A DNA stretch of 64,000 nt, taken from positions 61,917,930-61,981,929 of the forward strand of contig NW_024609836.1 of the NCBI RefSeq assembly GCF_016920785.2. The letters run 5' to 3'. This DNA is from Ixodes scapularis (taxonomy: Eukaryota; Arthropoda; Arachnida; Ixodida; Ixodidae). This document shows positions 11,851 to 24,249 of the stretch, piece after piece (position 1 is the stretch's first letter; every line of letters begins with the position of its first letter). The notes beneath the pieces were generated by a model. That model ran no database searches. It was given only the letters and a program-made list of their open reading frames with translations, and was not told the DNA's origin. A program made the position numbers and the translations under genes.

Positions 11851-13764
11851 CCCCCATTCTCAGCCGATACAGTGTAGGCCCCTCGAGGCAACACCACCTG
11901 ACAACATGGCCGAAGCGATGGAGGTTTCGTGCCACCTGCCGGATGCCAGAACGGGCCCGAGGTTCAACACGAACGCTGCGTCAACATTCAGCTGGAACTC
12001 TTGTGTTCAATAACCGGGCAGGTGTCCCAGCCGAAAGCTATTGCGACCCTCGTATTTCATCACTGACGCACCTGGAATCTTGGTAGATTTTTTTTTAAAT
12101 TCTGTTTAATGTACATATATATATATATATATATATTCTTTATTTGCAGACGGGTGTGTGTGTGGAAAAACAATGGACGTAATTTAAAGAGGAGATAATT
12201 ACTTTGTTTACGGTCTCATCGCTGTTCGCTCTTTTCTGTGTTTCTTTTTTTTTTAGGTTGAGTCCACCTGCCACAAGAAAAGCACTCTATCCTGATTTAG
12301 GGCTCCAGGTATAGAGGACTGTTCTGTTTTGCGCAGGATATATAAGGGTGTCCATGCCTAGTTTATAAACGACGGTTCACTGGAAATTGTTGAGGTAAGG
12401 TATATTCTCTTTCAAATTAGGCCTGATCGTAGCCAACGCCCCGATTCGACACAGCCAATCAGGCAGCACTAAAATCGCTTCGTCACTGCACTCGTCGTCT
12501 TTGTACGCTCTTCTTCTGGGCTAAACAAGTCACGCATAGAAATTAGGCAGAATCACGGCGTACTCACTGTTCTCGGTTCATTTGTTCCGATGACAGCAAA
12601 CGCAGAAACACAACGAGCGCCCCGACTTTAGCCGCGTCTTGATTGGCCGCAACAGATCGTAGCATTGGCTGCGGACGAGCTTAATTTGAAGCTGCCTTGA
12701 TTTAAAATAGGCTCGAAGTCTCAAAACAGTTAAGAATTGATGGGAAGTTAATGTATTTTAAGTGATCTGATTTGTACGCCTCTGTGACGACTGCCCAAAT
12801 TCGTTTAGTGTATATTCTGCCCTGGAGCTCGCGCTCATTTGCTTTTGCAAAAACTTTGGTTCCGAAGGCCATTTTCAAAAATTCAGATTTTCAGCAAGTT
12901 ACTCGTTTCTAACAACTTTAATGGCGATTGATCGAACATATTTTTTAAGGCGATTTAAAAACGCACTACGGCCGCCGCTAATTTTTTTTTTTTTTTTTTA
13001 GATATAAATAAAACGTCAAAACACGGAAGTGTTCGTGTTACGAGGAATAAGTTATAATGTCACATTTCCTTTTACACTACAAAGCAATCTAGCATTAGGC
13101 GGTACTGCGGCAGCACACCATGCACCGTCTCCGCGACACTGCCCCTCGCGTCGTTTGCCGAAGGCTGCTACACGCCGTTTCCTGAATATATATATATATA
13201 TTTTGCCAGCGTAGTTACTGAATTACCTACGCAGTAGAGCAACACACTCCAGCCTTATTGCGGCTTAAGTTCATCTAAAAATCTAAAGCATTACGCAAAC
13301 TTGCCGCCAAAAAAAGGTGGGAATGAAGTAATAGCCGGCCGCAAGTCGGCAAGCCAAAGTGGAGAGGATCGAGAGGTTGCCGCCGTCGATCATAGATAGC
13401 GGTAGCTGTCCAGAGCTCTGTGTCGTCGTTTGTTTGTTGACGGGCACGATCATGGGGAACTAGCCCCTAACAGCTCTGCTATAAGATTGTTTTGTGTGTT
13501 TTCTTGTTTTTCCGGACCTGTTAAAAGAAAGTCCGAGATTGAGGCACAGGTTATCGCGCGAGCTTCCTGCCACCCTGTCTAAATTTCAGGAAGCTGCCTT
13601 TTCGATTCGTAATAATGGCCAATTACACCCGCTCGGCAGTGCGCATTCAAATTTTGGTGCCTTGAACACATCTTTGACTGGTGTGTGCCCAGCGTCCTAT
13701 TCCGCCGATGCGTCCAAAGTGGTGCCGATGTGGCCTCAAATGACGTCACAAAAGAACGAGTGTC
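11851..13764. other. No gene seen; two AT microsatellites
   Basis: Only short frames without family resemblance were found. (AT)n tracts lie at 12115-12136 and 13186-13201, and there are T runs at 12245 and 12985. Confidence 0.5.
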
Positions 13765-13985
13765 GCGCTGTCGGGTGTCGCGATCCTAGCGGCTGGTGGT
13801 AAAAGTGCTGGCGAAAGACACAAGTGAACGCGGAGGTCGCTGACGTAACACCGCAGTGATCGTGGCCGGCGACAACTAGGCACCTTTTTGACGTGATCGG
13901 GCGGAAATTGAGGGATCCCTTTTCTTTTTTAAGCGGTGAACAAACTAGTAAAAGACGCGTTCCAGCCACTGTATGCCACAATGGC
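13765..13985. repeat. Member 2 of the unnamed dispersed repeat pair
   Basis: It carries TGTCGCGATCCTAGCGGCTG, GATCGTGGCCGGCGACA and GACGCGTTCCAG, in the order seen at 11530-11850. Confidence 0.6.
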
Positions 13986-14804
13986 AAAGCTCACGGTGTA
14001 ATCAGAGAGTGGAGTGCCAGTACTCTATAAGCGTGGTTAAAGTGTAGTTTGACTAGTGGCTCTAACAGCCTCGTCCCAGTAGACATGCACCGATTTTTGT
14101 CCGGCGACAAGGTGTGGTGTGTCGTTGATACCGTCCCATTATAGACCTTTCCAGCGGCAGCCTCGACAAAGCGATTTCCAGCGCGCATTTCTGGTTTTGA
14201 GAGTGTACGTCAGTGTTGCCCGACTGCACTGAGCTGTGGGTTTTCTCGTCAGTGGGCTGTGGCAGCCTGCGTAGGAGCAATTTTGAACGCTGGTGGCGGC
14301 AAAAATTGCCTCGCTTTATTCTTTTTTTTTTTTTTTTTTTGTGCTCTATGGTGAAGAGAGTTTCTCGAAATTATTAAGAAAGCGTTGAACTATTTTGGGG
14401 AACAAAAACAAACAAATGAAAGCTATTTCCGGCGAGTCCGTGCGCGACAGAACAAATGCAAGTGGGTTGTTTGTTTCATTTTATGCTGATCTTTTTAACG
14501 GCACCGTACACTCATCCGTGTCAACCTACAAAGATCTTTACTGCCTAACATATTTGACCACACCAGAGGAGAGCTGAACTGCATGGGTATTGCCCGCTCA
14601 CTATATGAAATTCAACGAATCTCATCAATCGAACAACAAATATCGTACGTACCCCACGGTGTCGTGTTATCCGTACAGGATTTGAGAAAGGTCTCAAATA
14701 ACACAGCATATCCAATATACAGTGTCGACGATAGTCACCTCACGACGATCGGACGAAATCCGGCTTGTCTTTGGGTACGTTTTGAAGAGTGATGTCTTTT
14801 TTTA

Positions 14805-15697
14805 GGGATACGGTCCATTCGTCGCATGCGCACTCGTCACAGGACGATTGGTCACAGGACTATTCGTCACACAGGAACATTCGTCATAAGATGACTCGTC
14901 ACGCGGCCAACTGGTCCTACAATAGTTCGTCCCCCGAAAAATGTATTGTTCAATTTGGTTCGGGCGGGCAAAGTGGCTCACCTCCTATCTTAGTATGTCT
15001 TTGGCTTCTGAAAGGCGAAGAATTTGTAACAAACGTTTTAGCATCTGGTTCGGTCTCGAACATTGAATGTTGGTTCGGCCTGACAAAGTGGGTCACCTCT
15101 TATCTTAGCATGTCTTTCGCTTATCAAGGTCAAAGAATTTGTAACAGACGTCTTAGCTTCTGGGTCCGTCCCGAACGGTGAATGCGGAGGCCATATAAGA
15201 GTGACTATTTTTGAACTCGGACTACATTCAAAATAATGGAGGTGATCGCAACAGAGAGAGGTGGAGCCATGCAGTTGTACGAGAGGTACTCGTACACATG
15301 CAGCAGAAAGAATTCCGATACTTATTGGTTGTTACGAAGAGGCGTATGCAAGGCAAAGTAAAAACTGATTTGGCTGCCAATCGAATTATTGCTCGTTCAA
15401 GCCAGCAACTTAGATCAACCTGCTGAAGAGTCGTAATATGATGAAAGGAAAAGCGGATGAGTATTGTAAGATTAGTTTTTCTAACCGTTGGTTTATGTCA
15501 CAGTGGGAAGTCGTGAAACTCCTCAGGCAATGAGGGCGGTTGTTGAAATTTACAATTTACTATCGTACCCTGCCCGATCGATGTGACCAGTTGCCCGCAT
15601 GACGAGTCATCCTGTGACGTATGTTCCTAATTGACGAATCGTCCTGTGACCAATCGTGCTGTGAGGAGTGCGCACGTGACGAATCGTCCTCATCCCG
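14805..15697. mobile_element. Inverted-repeat element of 893 bp with apparent 8-bp target duplication
   Basis: The ends GGGATACGGTCC and CGGGATGAGGACG (inverted) open terminal inverted repeats of about 110 bp. These are made of short words such as ATTCGTCACAGGACGA. TTTTTTTA flanks both sides (14797-14804 and 15698-15705), though a T run is weak proof. Inside is a direct duplication of about 115 bp (14952-15064 and 15069-15180, each with GAAGAATTTGTAACA-type sequence). There is no transposase. An 8-bp duplication would fit hAT, P or Merlin groups; I cannot choose. Confidence 0.8.
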
Positions 15698-15705
15698 TTT
15701 TTTTA

Positions 15706-17072
15706 CACAACACTAAAGCAAATGAACCAACGTGTCTATTCAGTTCCCATACCCCGGACCCTATCAGCTACTTCTCGCCAAGACCGGGAACATATCCCGG
15801 AAGGCTTTTCGGAGATTATCTCAACGGAAATAATCCTCGAAGATCGTCGAACGGCCCGCGTCGCAGGCTGCTTGACGTTCGCTTTCTTCGCTCGCTCTCT
15901 TCGTTCGTTTCCTGCGAAGGTCCAGCAGGCTACGAGCCCTGGTATTCTCTGGTTCTCACAGTGGAAGATTACAAAAACACGCAAGCATCCTGAACAGGCA
16001 AATAGAGTAAACACTTTCAAGGAAAGCCGGCGAACTCCGAACACACAATGCAGGTGGGGAGTCGCGCTGACCGGGTTTTCACAGCTCAGGCGGGTGGCAG
16101 AAATGTTTGGCTGATAGGGGTCGCTCGAGTCGCAAAATGGCGGCGGCCAGCGAGCTGTTTCTGCAAATGTCTATAGCGACGGACATGACAGACAAACGAT
16201 CGACGAAAGAGCAGTTGTTCGTCGTCTGACTTGTGCCGCCAACAGCGCGGAGCAACAGTCCCACCACCGAACAGCACTCGCCGACGAACCTGCACTCCAG
16301 GGTTGAAAGCTGGGCTAGCTGGTATGGTTCATGATGACTAAAGCGCACAAGAAAGAAGGCGGAAAAAAAGGAACAGACATACCTAAAGTCTTTCTTGTTT
16401 CAAAAGTAGCGCAAGGTGCGTCGATGCACGAGGCACGTGCAACGTGCTGCCCTTGGGAAGACGAACTGAACTAGACTTCAGACGCCATGTTCTTCCCACA
16501 AGGGGCGGGCGGCACGTGTCTCGAGCATTTCCGCAACAATGAATGGTGCCACTTTTCCCAGGATAGAGAGGCTTTACACACACCCACAGCGCTTTCGTGC
16601 GTGCTCACTCTCGTGCTCCTCGTTGTTTGCTTCTTTTGTATCCACCTGCTACCACCATTTGAGCTCGCTTGCCGTCGTCCGTCTTGTCGCTGCTATGGCG
16701 CCGTGTCGCGAAAGGCGCTATACCAGCAGTACAGTAAGTTCCGCCGATACGTTAAGTACCTCCGGGTACTTACCGCAGTCGTCGAAGCAATGGGCCGCAG
16801 CAATCTCAAGGAAGGCCTTGCTTGTCCTTGCCGTTCCTTTTATGATACGATGGCGTTTTCCTCCCCAAAAAAGACTACTATCCTCTACCATCTGTACTAG
16901 GAGGCATTCTAGCTCATAGTAAGTCGGAAGCACGGCAGTTAGAGGCGCTCATAATGATCCAGACCATGGAGAACAAAAAACTCTTGGGGTTTATTAGGTT
17001 CCAATGTTCATGTTGGTATTCCCATAAAAACGAGGATAGATATTTACTGGAAGTGTTTCTGTGAAACCTGTC
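15706..17072. other. No firm gene; one possible first exon
   Basis: The longest frames lack family resemblance. At 16695-16733 an ATG in good context (GCTATGG) opens 13 codons that end at a near-consensus donor (ACA then GTAAGTT), so a first coding exon is possible but unproven. Confidence 0.2.
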
Positions 17073-17074
17073 TA

Positions 17075-17240
17075 TACTCTATTTCATCTTATCATGTACC
17101 GCAGCAGATGCTGCAAGCGTGAGCTCCTTACACTAGGGCGCATCTCCGTGGCACAAGCTCTCGCGCATTAAAGGCAGCTGCCAACGCTGTGAGCTCGCGC
17201 TTCTACCCTTTGCTGCGGTACAACATAAGGTGAAACGGAA
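17075..17240. mobile_element. Foldback MITE, TACTC-TTTCACC family
   Basis: It opens with TACTCTATTTCATCTTAT after TA and closes with the inverted CATAAGGTGAAAC. The interior shares GTACCGCAG and GAGCTCGCGCTTCTACC with copies at 56553-56720 and 59420-59590. Confidence 0.75.
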
Positions 17241-17479
17241 CAAAACGAAACGAAAAAAACGGTTTAGAACAAAACACAAAGGGCAGAAATAGCTAACCGC
17301 CCTTATCAAAGTGAATCAAAGGAATTGAAATTTGATAATGATGAACCCAACAAAAAGGTACAATTGAGGTAGACGGGACTCCAACCATAAATGAAGCGTG
17401 CAAGCCTCATGCTTTTTGGGGGCTTTCTGTGATGTATGCAACAATGCGGAATGTAGTCGGTGGATCGGGGTCCAATTTC

Positions 17480-17645
17480 GCTTGCTCACACCAGCTCGGA
17501 GCAAGTGGACCGAAAGCTCGCGCTGCAGAACCCAGGGATCCTGGGCTCAATCCCCACCCCTGCACGTTTGATGTGGGCGTTCATCGTACCTGCGTGCGGT
17601 CGTGTATCACTACGTGATGCACGTTAAAGAACCCAGTCTAGTGGT
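17480..17645 (+). repeat. SINE-like fragment
   Basis: It contains a box-B-like GGGCTCAATCCC and the 3' words GTCGTGTATCACTACGTGATG and GCACGTTAAAGAACCC. The second half is repeated in reverse orientation at 56395-56530. A tRNA-like origin is inferred from box B only. Confidence 0.45.
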
Positions 17646-17999
17646 TGTACTGCACTGGCTAAACTGCTCATCAACAGCTGAAACACCAGACGCCCAGTTG
17701 GGGATGACTAACTCAGCTGTATTGACATACACACACCACATCTACAATATATGCATTGAATCAGAGGTGCTCTTGAAGAACATGTGCCGCCGTGCAGTAC
17801 ACGCGCGGTTTTTGGCGCGCTGTGCGAGCCAAAAACCTTACCGGAATTTCGCCATGTTTGTCGGCAGGTATTTGGTCCATCTAGGAAAACGGGAGAGCTG
17901 TGTCGCGCGACTCAGTTTGTGGGTTTATTTCGCCTTGTTTTGTAGCCAACTTCGGTTCCACTGGTGGAACAGTTGCCTTGTCTGTATCTTTGCCGTCAC

Positions 18000-18085
18000 T
18001 TAGGCAAAGCACTAAGGCACTAAGCACTAAGGCACTAAGCACAAAGGCCCAAAGCACTAAGGCACTAAGCACTAAGGACTTAGGC
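18000..18085. repeat. Short tandem repeat AAGCACTAAGGCACT
   Basis: Irregular repeats of AGCACTAAGGCACTA fill about 85 bp, just upstream of the secreted-protein gene. Confidence 0.85.
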
Positions 18086-18575
18086 ACGTAAAAGTACTGG
18101 GGACTCCGACAAACAGGTAACCTGTAGGTGTCGTTTGCAGCTCGTTCGCGTTGGTCGCTGTCGGTTGTTGCTGTTGGTCGTTCTAGTAAGATTAAACCCT
18201 ATACCGACAGAGCAAAAGAAAATTTTAGAGGAAGTGGCGCGTCATCCGCGTGTAAGGAAAGGAAACATGACACGCGTGGAGCGTAACAGCCGCATGGTTG
18301 AGTGGTTGGCGGGCGGCGCGCGCGTCCATCGCCGATGAGAGGGAAAGACAGGAACACCTTCTGTCTTCCTCTCTCATGGAGTTTCTAGCATAAACTCCTA
18401 AACAAAAGTAAGGAGTACATTAGTTTTCTATCTACAATATTGACTAGCTTGGGAGCTTCAGATTCGCTGATACGCTTTAGAGATTGTCAAAAACTCACAC
18501 ACGGATCGGCCAGAGCTTCCAGGCATTGGACTTTGAGGAAGATTTCTGGCAACCGTTTTCAGTTGTTTTCAGCAA

Positions 18576-18584
18576 TATATAAAG
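18576..18584 (+). promoter_or_regulatory. TATA box candidate for the secreted-protein gene
   Basis: TATATAAAG lies about 340 bp upstream of the signal-peptide ATG. Transcription would start near 18605. A 5'-UTR intron ending at the pyrimidine-rich TTTCTAATTTCAG (near 18872) is possible. Confidence 0.35.
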
Positions 18585-18914
18585 AGTTTTGAAGTGTAAA
18601 AGTCCTCTTTAGAAGAGATCGTGAAAGCTCACTCTCCTGAGGTTAGAATATAAATTTATAAGTAAAACTACAATCCATGCGCTGAATTGTGCTTTCGTAG
18701 TAAAGTGTAAGCCACGTAACGTTAGCAGTTAAGAACGAGGCTCTAAATTAATTTACGTCGCATGATAAGCTTTTATTTATAACCTGTAGCCATTGTTTTA
18801 CATACAGTGATCAATCTGAACATCAGCTGATGTCTAAAAATTCACACGATGACTGACCTTTCTAATTTCAGCTTTTTAGTTTGTAAAGCACAAGAAGCAA
18901 TTCAGGAATGGAGG

Positions 18915-18951
18915 ATGTACACCACCGGAAAATTCTTGGCAATTTTATTTG
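18915..18951 (+). CDS. Signal-peptide exon of a small secreted protein (exon 1)
   Basis: The ATG at 18915 (A at -3) opens MYTTGKFLAILF and ends with one overhanging base before the donor GTAAGC at 18952. An earlier ATG at 18909 is out of frame and hits stops after splicing. Joined across a 1,292-base intron to the acceptor TCTATCTATTGCAG at 20243, the frame continues VVVIAINDVA, completing a typical hydrophobic signal sequence with a charged start. Prediction is by splice logic only; there is no transcript. The mature product is not recognised. Confidence 0.6.
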
Positions 18952-20243
18952 GTAAGCCTAAACATTAAACTAAAAATGTCACACTCAGTACCTTGTGGTT
19001 AGGACCCACCCTGAAGTGCATCTTACTTTTATTTACAGGAGACCGCTCATACAAAGAATGTTTTCTCCCTGTGTAGTGCTACGTCCGTGTTGTATTGGGT
19101 TAAATGGGAGTTTAAAACGTAACCCAATTTCTGTTAAAAGTACCTCAATAATATTCTTGTTTCAGTAGTATGAGAATAATAAAAGATGCGCTTAGGACTG
19201 CTATATATATGAATGGAAGTTTAAAGTCAGTCTAATATTTCCTCATAACCCAGGTATTCAAGATCGGTAAAAAAAAAAAGGAAAAAAAAAAAAGCTTACT
19301 GCCAATTCAAGAACAACGCCCCCACTCAAACGGGGCATGAAGGAAACGATTTTCTCCCACTCAGTTGATACTGCACTAAATGACTATATAACGTTCAAAA
19401 TATTGAGGGCGTTTTCTTTTAAAGTTCTAGCAGTTGCAGAATAACTGAAGGAAATAAAAGACTTCATTTCCAACTCTCCCAGCCGATCAAGCGGCAAAGA
19501 GACCGGATTCGTGATGCATGCTCCCAATACCTACTCTACTTAAAGAAAATAAACACGAGAAAATTTAATGATAAAAAGATTAAGAGTCCAAAAAGGGTCC
19601 GAAAGCCGCCTACCCTGAGCTCACACTTCTTGCACGATCCTCTCAGCGGAAAGCACCGAAATTAACTCCTCCTCTTCTTCCTACAATCCACGTGCTTAGG
19701 GTTCCCAATTAAGAAGAAAAAATATGCTTTGCTCCAGATAATATTAGGGCTAACAGTATTTGTAATCGCACCAATAGATCGCGATCCTAAGAAGGAAAGT
19801 TCATGGAGTTGGTGATTGTGCAAGTGCCTCCAGTGCTGTTAAAGCACTTGGATCCAGTTCATGTGGTGGAATATATGTCGCGACATTGAATTGTTCCCGA
19901 CGGTATGACAATGCCATCGAGATCCTACATATTATTTTAACTATCTATCTGAAGGAGTAAGGAAAAAATACGAATAGGATATTTTTATGTCAATTACAAA
20001 GCGACAAAGAAGTTATTGAATCTGTATTGTGCGGACTGTTATTTTTTTTTACACCTAACTGAGTCTGCTTATGTGGAGTGCGTAAAGCTAGTACCTTGCA
20101 TTACCCCGTGTAAGAAACTTACGAAAAATGTGTGGAATACTCTTTCGATAGTTGTCCTCGGCTGTTTTGCGGCTGTTATTAGCTAAGTCTGAACTATATA
20201 ACAACAATGGTGTGCCATTGTAATGTTTCTCTATCTATTGCAG

Positions 20244-20273
20244 TTGTCGTCATTGCCATTAACGACGTGGCTG
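20244..20273 (+). pseudogene. Exon 2 of the secreted-protein gene, part before the insertion
   Basis: Thirty bases follow the acceptor TTGCAG. They complete the signal sequence (VVVIAINDVA) and leave one base of the next codon. The CCCTGTTGG element follows immediately at 20274. Reading on into the element gives about 35 further codons (starting with LENFDDGK) and then a stop, so the disrupted allele could yield at best a chimeric short peptide. Confidence 0.6.
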
Positions 20274-20874
20274 CCCTGTTGGAAAATTTCGATGACGGAA
20301 AGATGATGGAAAAGGCTCATACAAGCGTAACCGTAATATGGGACATCCTATACAAGCGAAAAGGCAGCTCCAGTATAGTGGATTAAGGCGGAACGATACA
20401 GGTAGGTGGAACCATACAAGCGTGTCGTATTATGGGACATTCTATACCGGTGTAGTGGATTATGGCGGAACCATGTAGGACGACGGAACCATACATGCAT
20501 CACGTAATATGGGACATCCTATACCAGCGAAAAGGTGATACCGGCATGGTGGAGCCATATGGCTCCAACGTGGTGGTTTCGCCTTTTCACTGTTGTACAG
20601 GGCGATTTAGTTTTAAGCTTTACATATATGTCTAGAAAGGTCGTGAAAGCTAAATTAATGCGATTTGTGGAGGCGAGTTATACGGCCAGGCGTACATAGT
20701 ATAGGGACCTAGTCGTAACGATCAGTCAGATAATTAAATACAATTTGTTAATTAACTTTTTAATTAGTGAAAATGAAAATATGGTTTCTATTAGAAACTT
20801 GCTGAGTCACTGAAAACCACAAAATCAACTCTTTTTAGAAGGATATGATGCAGGGGTAGCATTTTATGCGTTCC

Positions 20875-21125
20875 GTAAAAATGCTTTATTTGGACGAGTT
20901 TCTAGGTTTCAGTTTCTTATCAGAGCTCATCTTTGCGCCCACGGTCCTGTTCCCCAGGGGCTTAGACGCGCAACACACGTGCACCTTGCTTCCCTCTATC
21001 CTACGAGGGAGGCGAGGGGGCGGCTTCGCACTGCGGCCACCGGGCAGCAGGACCGTAGGTGCAAAGATGCGCTCTGGTAAGAAACCGAAGTCTGGAAACG
21101 CGTCCAAATTGACCATTTTTTTAGA
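20875..21125. repeat. Foldback MITE in the left part of the element (copy B)
   Basis: The arms are about 60 bp. ATTTGGACGAGTTTCTAGGT near 20888 pairs with GTCTGGAAACGCGTCCAAAT near 21092, and CATCTTTGCGCCCACGGTCC pairs with GGACCGTAGGTGCAAAGATG. The spacer carries GAGGGAGGCGAGGGGGCGGC. No coding sequence was seen. Confidence 0.8.
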
Positions 21126-22143
21126 ACACCATAAAATGCTGCTCTTGTCTTATATCTTCACAAAGAAAATTGATTTAGTGTGTTTTGATGATGCTTAGCA
21201 AGTTTCTAATTGGAACCATGGGTCTATTTTCACTGATTAAAAATTTCAGGAACATACTAGGAGAGGCTGAAGCGGTTTTGTATTTGAGAAAACACTTTTA
21301 AATCTTCTTCATTTGACCTCCAGAATCTCAAATATCAAAATTATTTGCTAATTTAATTAATTGAGGCTGCATAGAGTCATTTTTAAAGCGCTGTGAAAGC
21401 ACTTCCCTAGAGAGCGACGTCACAAGAGCAGCTTTCAAAATCTTTGTTCACGCATCTTCAGCGCCTATCAAAGCTATGCACGCACATGCTATTTTTTAAA
21501 AGGGCAGAAAAATGTGTCGCGACTGGTGCCAATGCAGGAGAATATACCTAGAAAACTTGCGATTGGACGCGCGGCCCTTAAGCAACACACGCTTGGCGGC
21601 CGAAGGGTCTTCTTACAATGTCACTATTGGTAGGATGTTTTTTTGTGTTTTCTCACGTTTAGTTATATCTTTGTGGAAAACGAACGGGATATTCAGATTC
21701 GTGGGATAAAACTACGCTAGAATGAACCTCCATCTAGTTTTCTCAAAGAAGTCTGGCACATCTCTGTAATAAGTCGACTGATCATTACTAATTAGCCGTT
21801 TATACTATGCCGCCCTGGCCATATAACTCACGTGCACAAACTGTGTAAATGTAGATTTTACGGCTTTTTTAAAAAAAATTTGTAAAACATACAAAAAAAC
21901 ACTCTGTAGAATGTCCCCCAATACGATACGATTGTATGGTTCCTTTCCCGCTTGCATTGTTCAAGAAAGACTTATGGATATCCAGCGTTTCATTGGAACG
22001 CTGGATGTCAGCGAGTCTCTACATCAGTGAGTGATTTCAAACAAGCATGATGTTTGCACACTAGTAAGCTCTTATCCGAGGCTCACCAGGAGCATTAAGA
22101 GCAGAGGCAAAATGTCGTGACCTGGTAAATTTGGTTGCAGGTA

Positions 22144-22326
22144 TTTATTTTTAGAAGAACTGCATGCAGCAAAGCTTAACTTTGCTCAAAAGAAGATAAT
22201 TAAAAATTCAATACTGAACAATGGTGTCCCTTGAGCTGTCAGACCAAACTCCCACTCTTGCCACTCAGGAGTTCCTAACTTGTGCGTAGAGGATCAGCAC
22301 AACCCAGATTTGTGCTGCAAGCGCAC
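22144..22326 (-). other. Terminal-exon-like segment with hydrophobic tail and poly(A) signal (copy B)
   Basis: On the minus strand the acceptor TTTTATATTGCAG opens a short frame that reads ALAAQIWVVLILYAQVRNS and then a stop (TGA, plus 22265-22267). AATAAA follows 116-121 bases later (plus 22144-22149). This is the layout of a last coding exon encoding a short membrane-anchor-like helix. It lies about 1.9 kb inside the left end of the element, so the element could carry a gene that reads from its CpG-rich right part toward its left end. The product is not identified. Confidence 0.45.
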
Positions 22327-22489
22327 CTGCAATATAAAAGTAGAAAAAACATGAGATGAAATATGAGACGTTTACAATTCTCTGTAATGTGAAAATACAG
22401 TACAGATCTTGAAGAGGAAGATGGGGGGGTATGCCCCTCCTTCCCCTCCCCTCCTCCTCTTCTGCTCCCTCCCATTTAGGGGGAAATTT

Positions 22490-22740
22490 CCCTGAATTTA
22501 GCGGGAAAAGTTCCCCACTAAAATTAACAGGTTAAGTTTCCCACTAAATTTAGCACGGAAATTGATGTCACATGACCTCAACACAAATGCAGTTTTTCCG
22601 CTAAAAGTAGCGGGGAAAATGACGTTGCATGACCGTGTCACGTCATCCATAAAAAAATTCAGTTTCTCAACTAGACTTAGCGGAAATATTAACGTCACAT
22701 GACCACAACATTAATTCAATTTCCTGCCAAGTTTTGTTGG
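22490..22740. repeat. Degenerate tandem repeat with TGACGTCA-like words (copy B)
   Basis: About four diverged units of roughly 70-80 bp alternate a GCTAAATTTAGCGGGAAA-type palindromic word with ATGACGTCACATGACC-type words. It is followed by a CpG-rich TTACGCCGACAGCGACGCCG stretch. The same array lies at 27945-28200. Confidence 0.65.
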
Positions 22741-24249
22741 GCGGTTACGCCGACAGCGACGCCGCGAAACGCGGAAACGGGTGCTAAGAGCTGCGCTAAA
22801 AACTAAATTCATCAGGTGAAATAAAGTGAACATTAGAGATACTGTAAGAAAAAGAAGAGAATCTAAGATACCGTTCTCATATCCTTCCTTTTGTCCGTTC
22901 TCAAATGTTTTGATTTCAAGAAATGTTTATCTCTTTATTCATGCCCAGAGAACCCCTCCCAGTTTCAGCATGAATGCAATAAATCAATGCAGACTAGACC
23001 TTGTAAACTATAATGCACATGAAAATGAATGTTTGCCACATAGTCATGTATGAGTCAGTGGCTCAGATCTCTAAATACATTTGTATGGAGAAACATTCTT
23101 GAATAAAACTTCTGGGCTTCGAATTCAACAGTTTGTACTTCCATAAGAAACACTGTATGGCACCGATTTTTTTTGTGACACATCAGAAACAGCACAGCAC
23201 TGTCATCCTTGCATACCTAACAAGAATTTGTATCTTTTTTTTTTTAGCATGGCATGTGCTATTTTAATGCCCATACAGCCTCCTTTAACAAAATTTCCTT
23301 TGTAGAGCTTTTTATTGGTTCTTATTTAGCTCGCACGACAGATTCGGTACCTTGAATTCTCACTCGGCATCAACAGTTTTATATATTAATGTAATAGCGA
23401 AAGACAAGATCTATGGACTTAAGTACGGCTCAACAAGCACAGATGTTGAGAAAAGTACTGAAGAAAACTCAAATGTCAAAATAAAAATAAGCTGGAATGT
23501 GGATACAATTATGGACATGGTCATGAATACAGTTAGCAGATTCAATATGAAGAATATGTGTTAGACGCACGCTCAAAGAAACCTGTTGCATCTATATTCA
23601 TTCAAATTACTTTGCAGAACCCAGCGCTGCAGTCTCAGGTGGGAGTTCGCTGAATGAGTCTACTGAAAAAGAGTGTAGACGGAAAAAGCAGTTTGATCTG
23701 CGATAATGAGCATTACATAGGTGACATGTCATTATTACTGTTACAGTGCCGAATGTTCCAAACTGTCCGTCGCATCATTCTGTGAGTTCCCTCCGTACAT
23801 TACAGGGGTTGGCTCTCTCGAATGCTTTGCGAGAAAAATGACGAACTGGAAATATCTAGAGTAGTAGAAAAACTATTTCCAGAATCTTATCTCAGCATCG
23901 CAAAGAATATAAAAAGTTTCTAAAGACAAGGTTAGTGCAGGAGTAGAATAAACTAAATACTTTGTTTTTCGAAACCATCTTGCCGTAGTAAACGTATGAA
24001 GTTCCCCTATGTAGAGCTAGCCATTACGGATGATTGTGCCCATTGCGTACCATAAAAATTTAATTTGCGACCTACAATATTTACAAACTCAATTAACTCT
24101 GAATAAGTGGACTACTCGGCATTAAGGATTGGCCTCACCATGACTGTCTGCCAACATCTACATAATAATTTCCATGAACCTATGTACTTCAAGAAAATAT
24201 TTGGTGCGAGCTGCTTAAAACACAATAGCACTTTTTAACAAGTGCTGAT

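Noticed and set aside
15736..16114. Overlapping frames on both strands near 15.7-16.1 kb as a gene
   Set aside because: No splice structure, motif or codon signal favours one frame over the others.
20244..20400. Protein continuing from exon 2 into the element as a natural gene end
   Set aside because: The continuation is simply the element's left terminus, which is found at 25730 in a different context.
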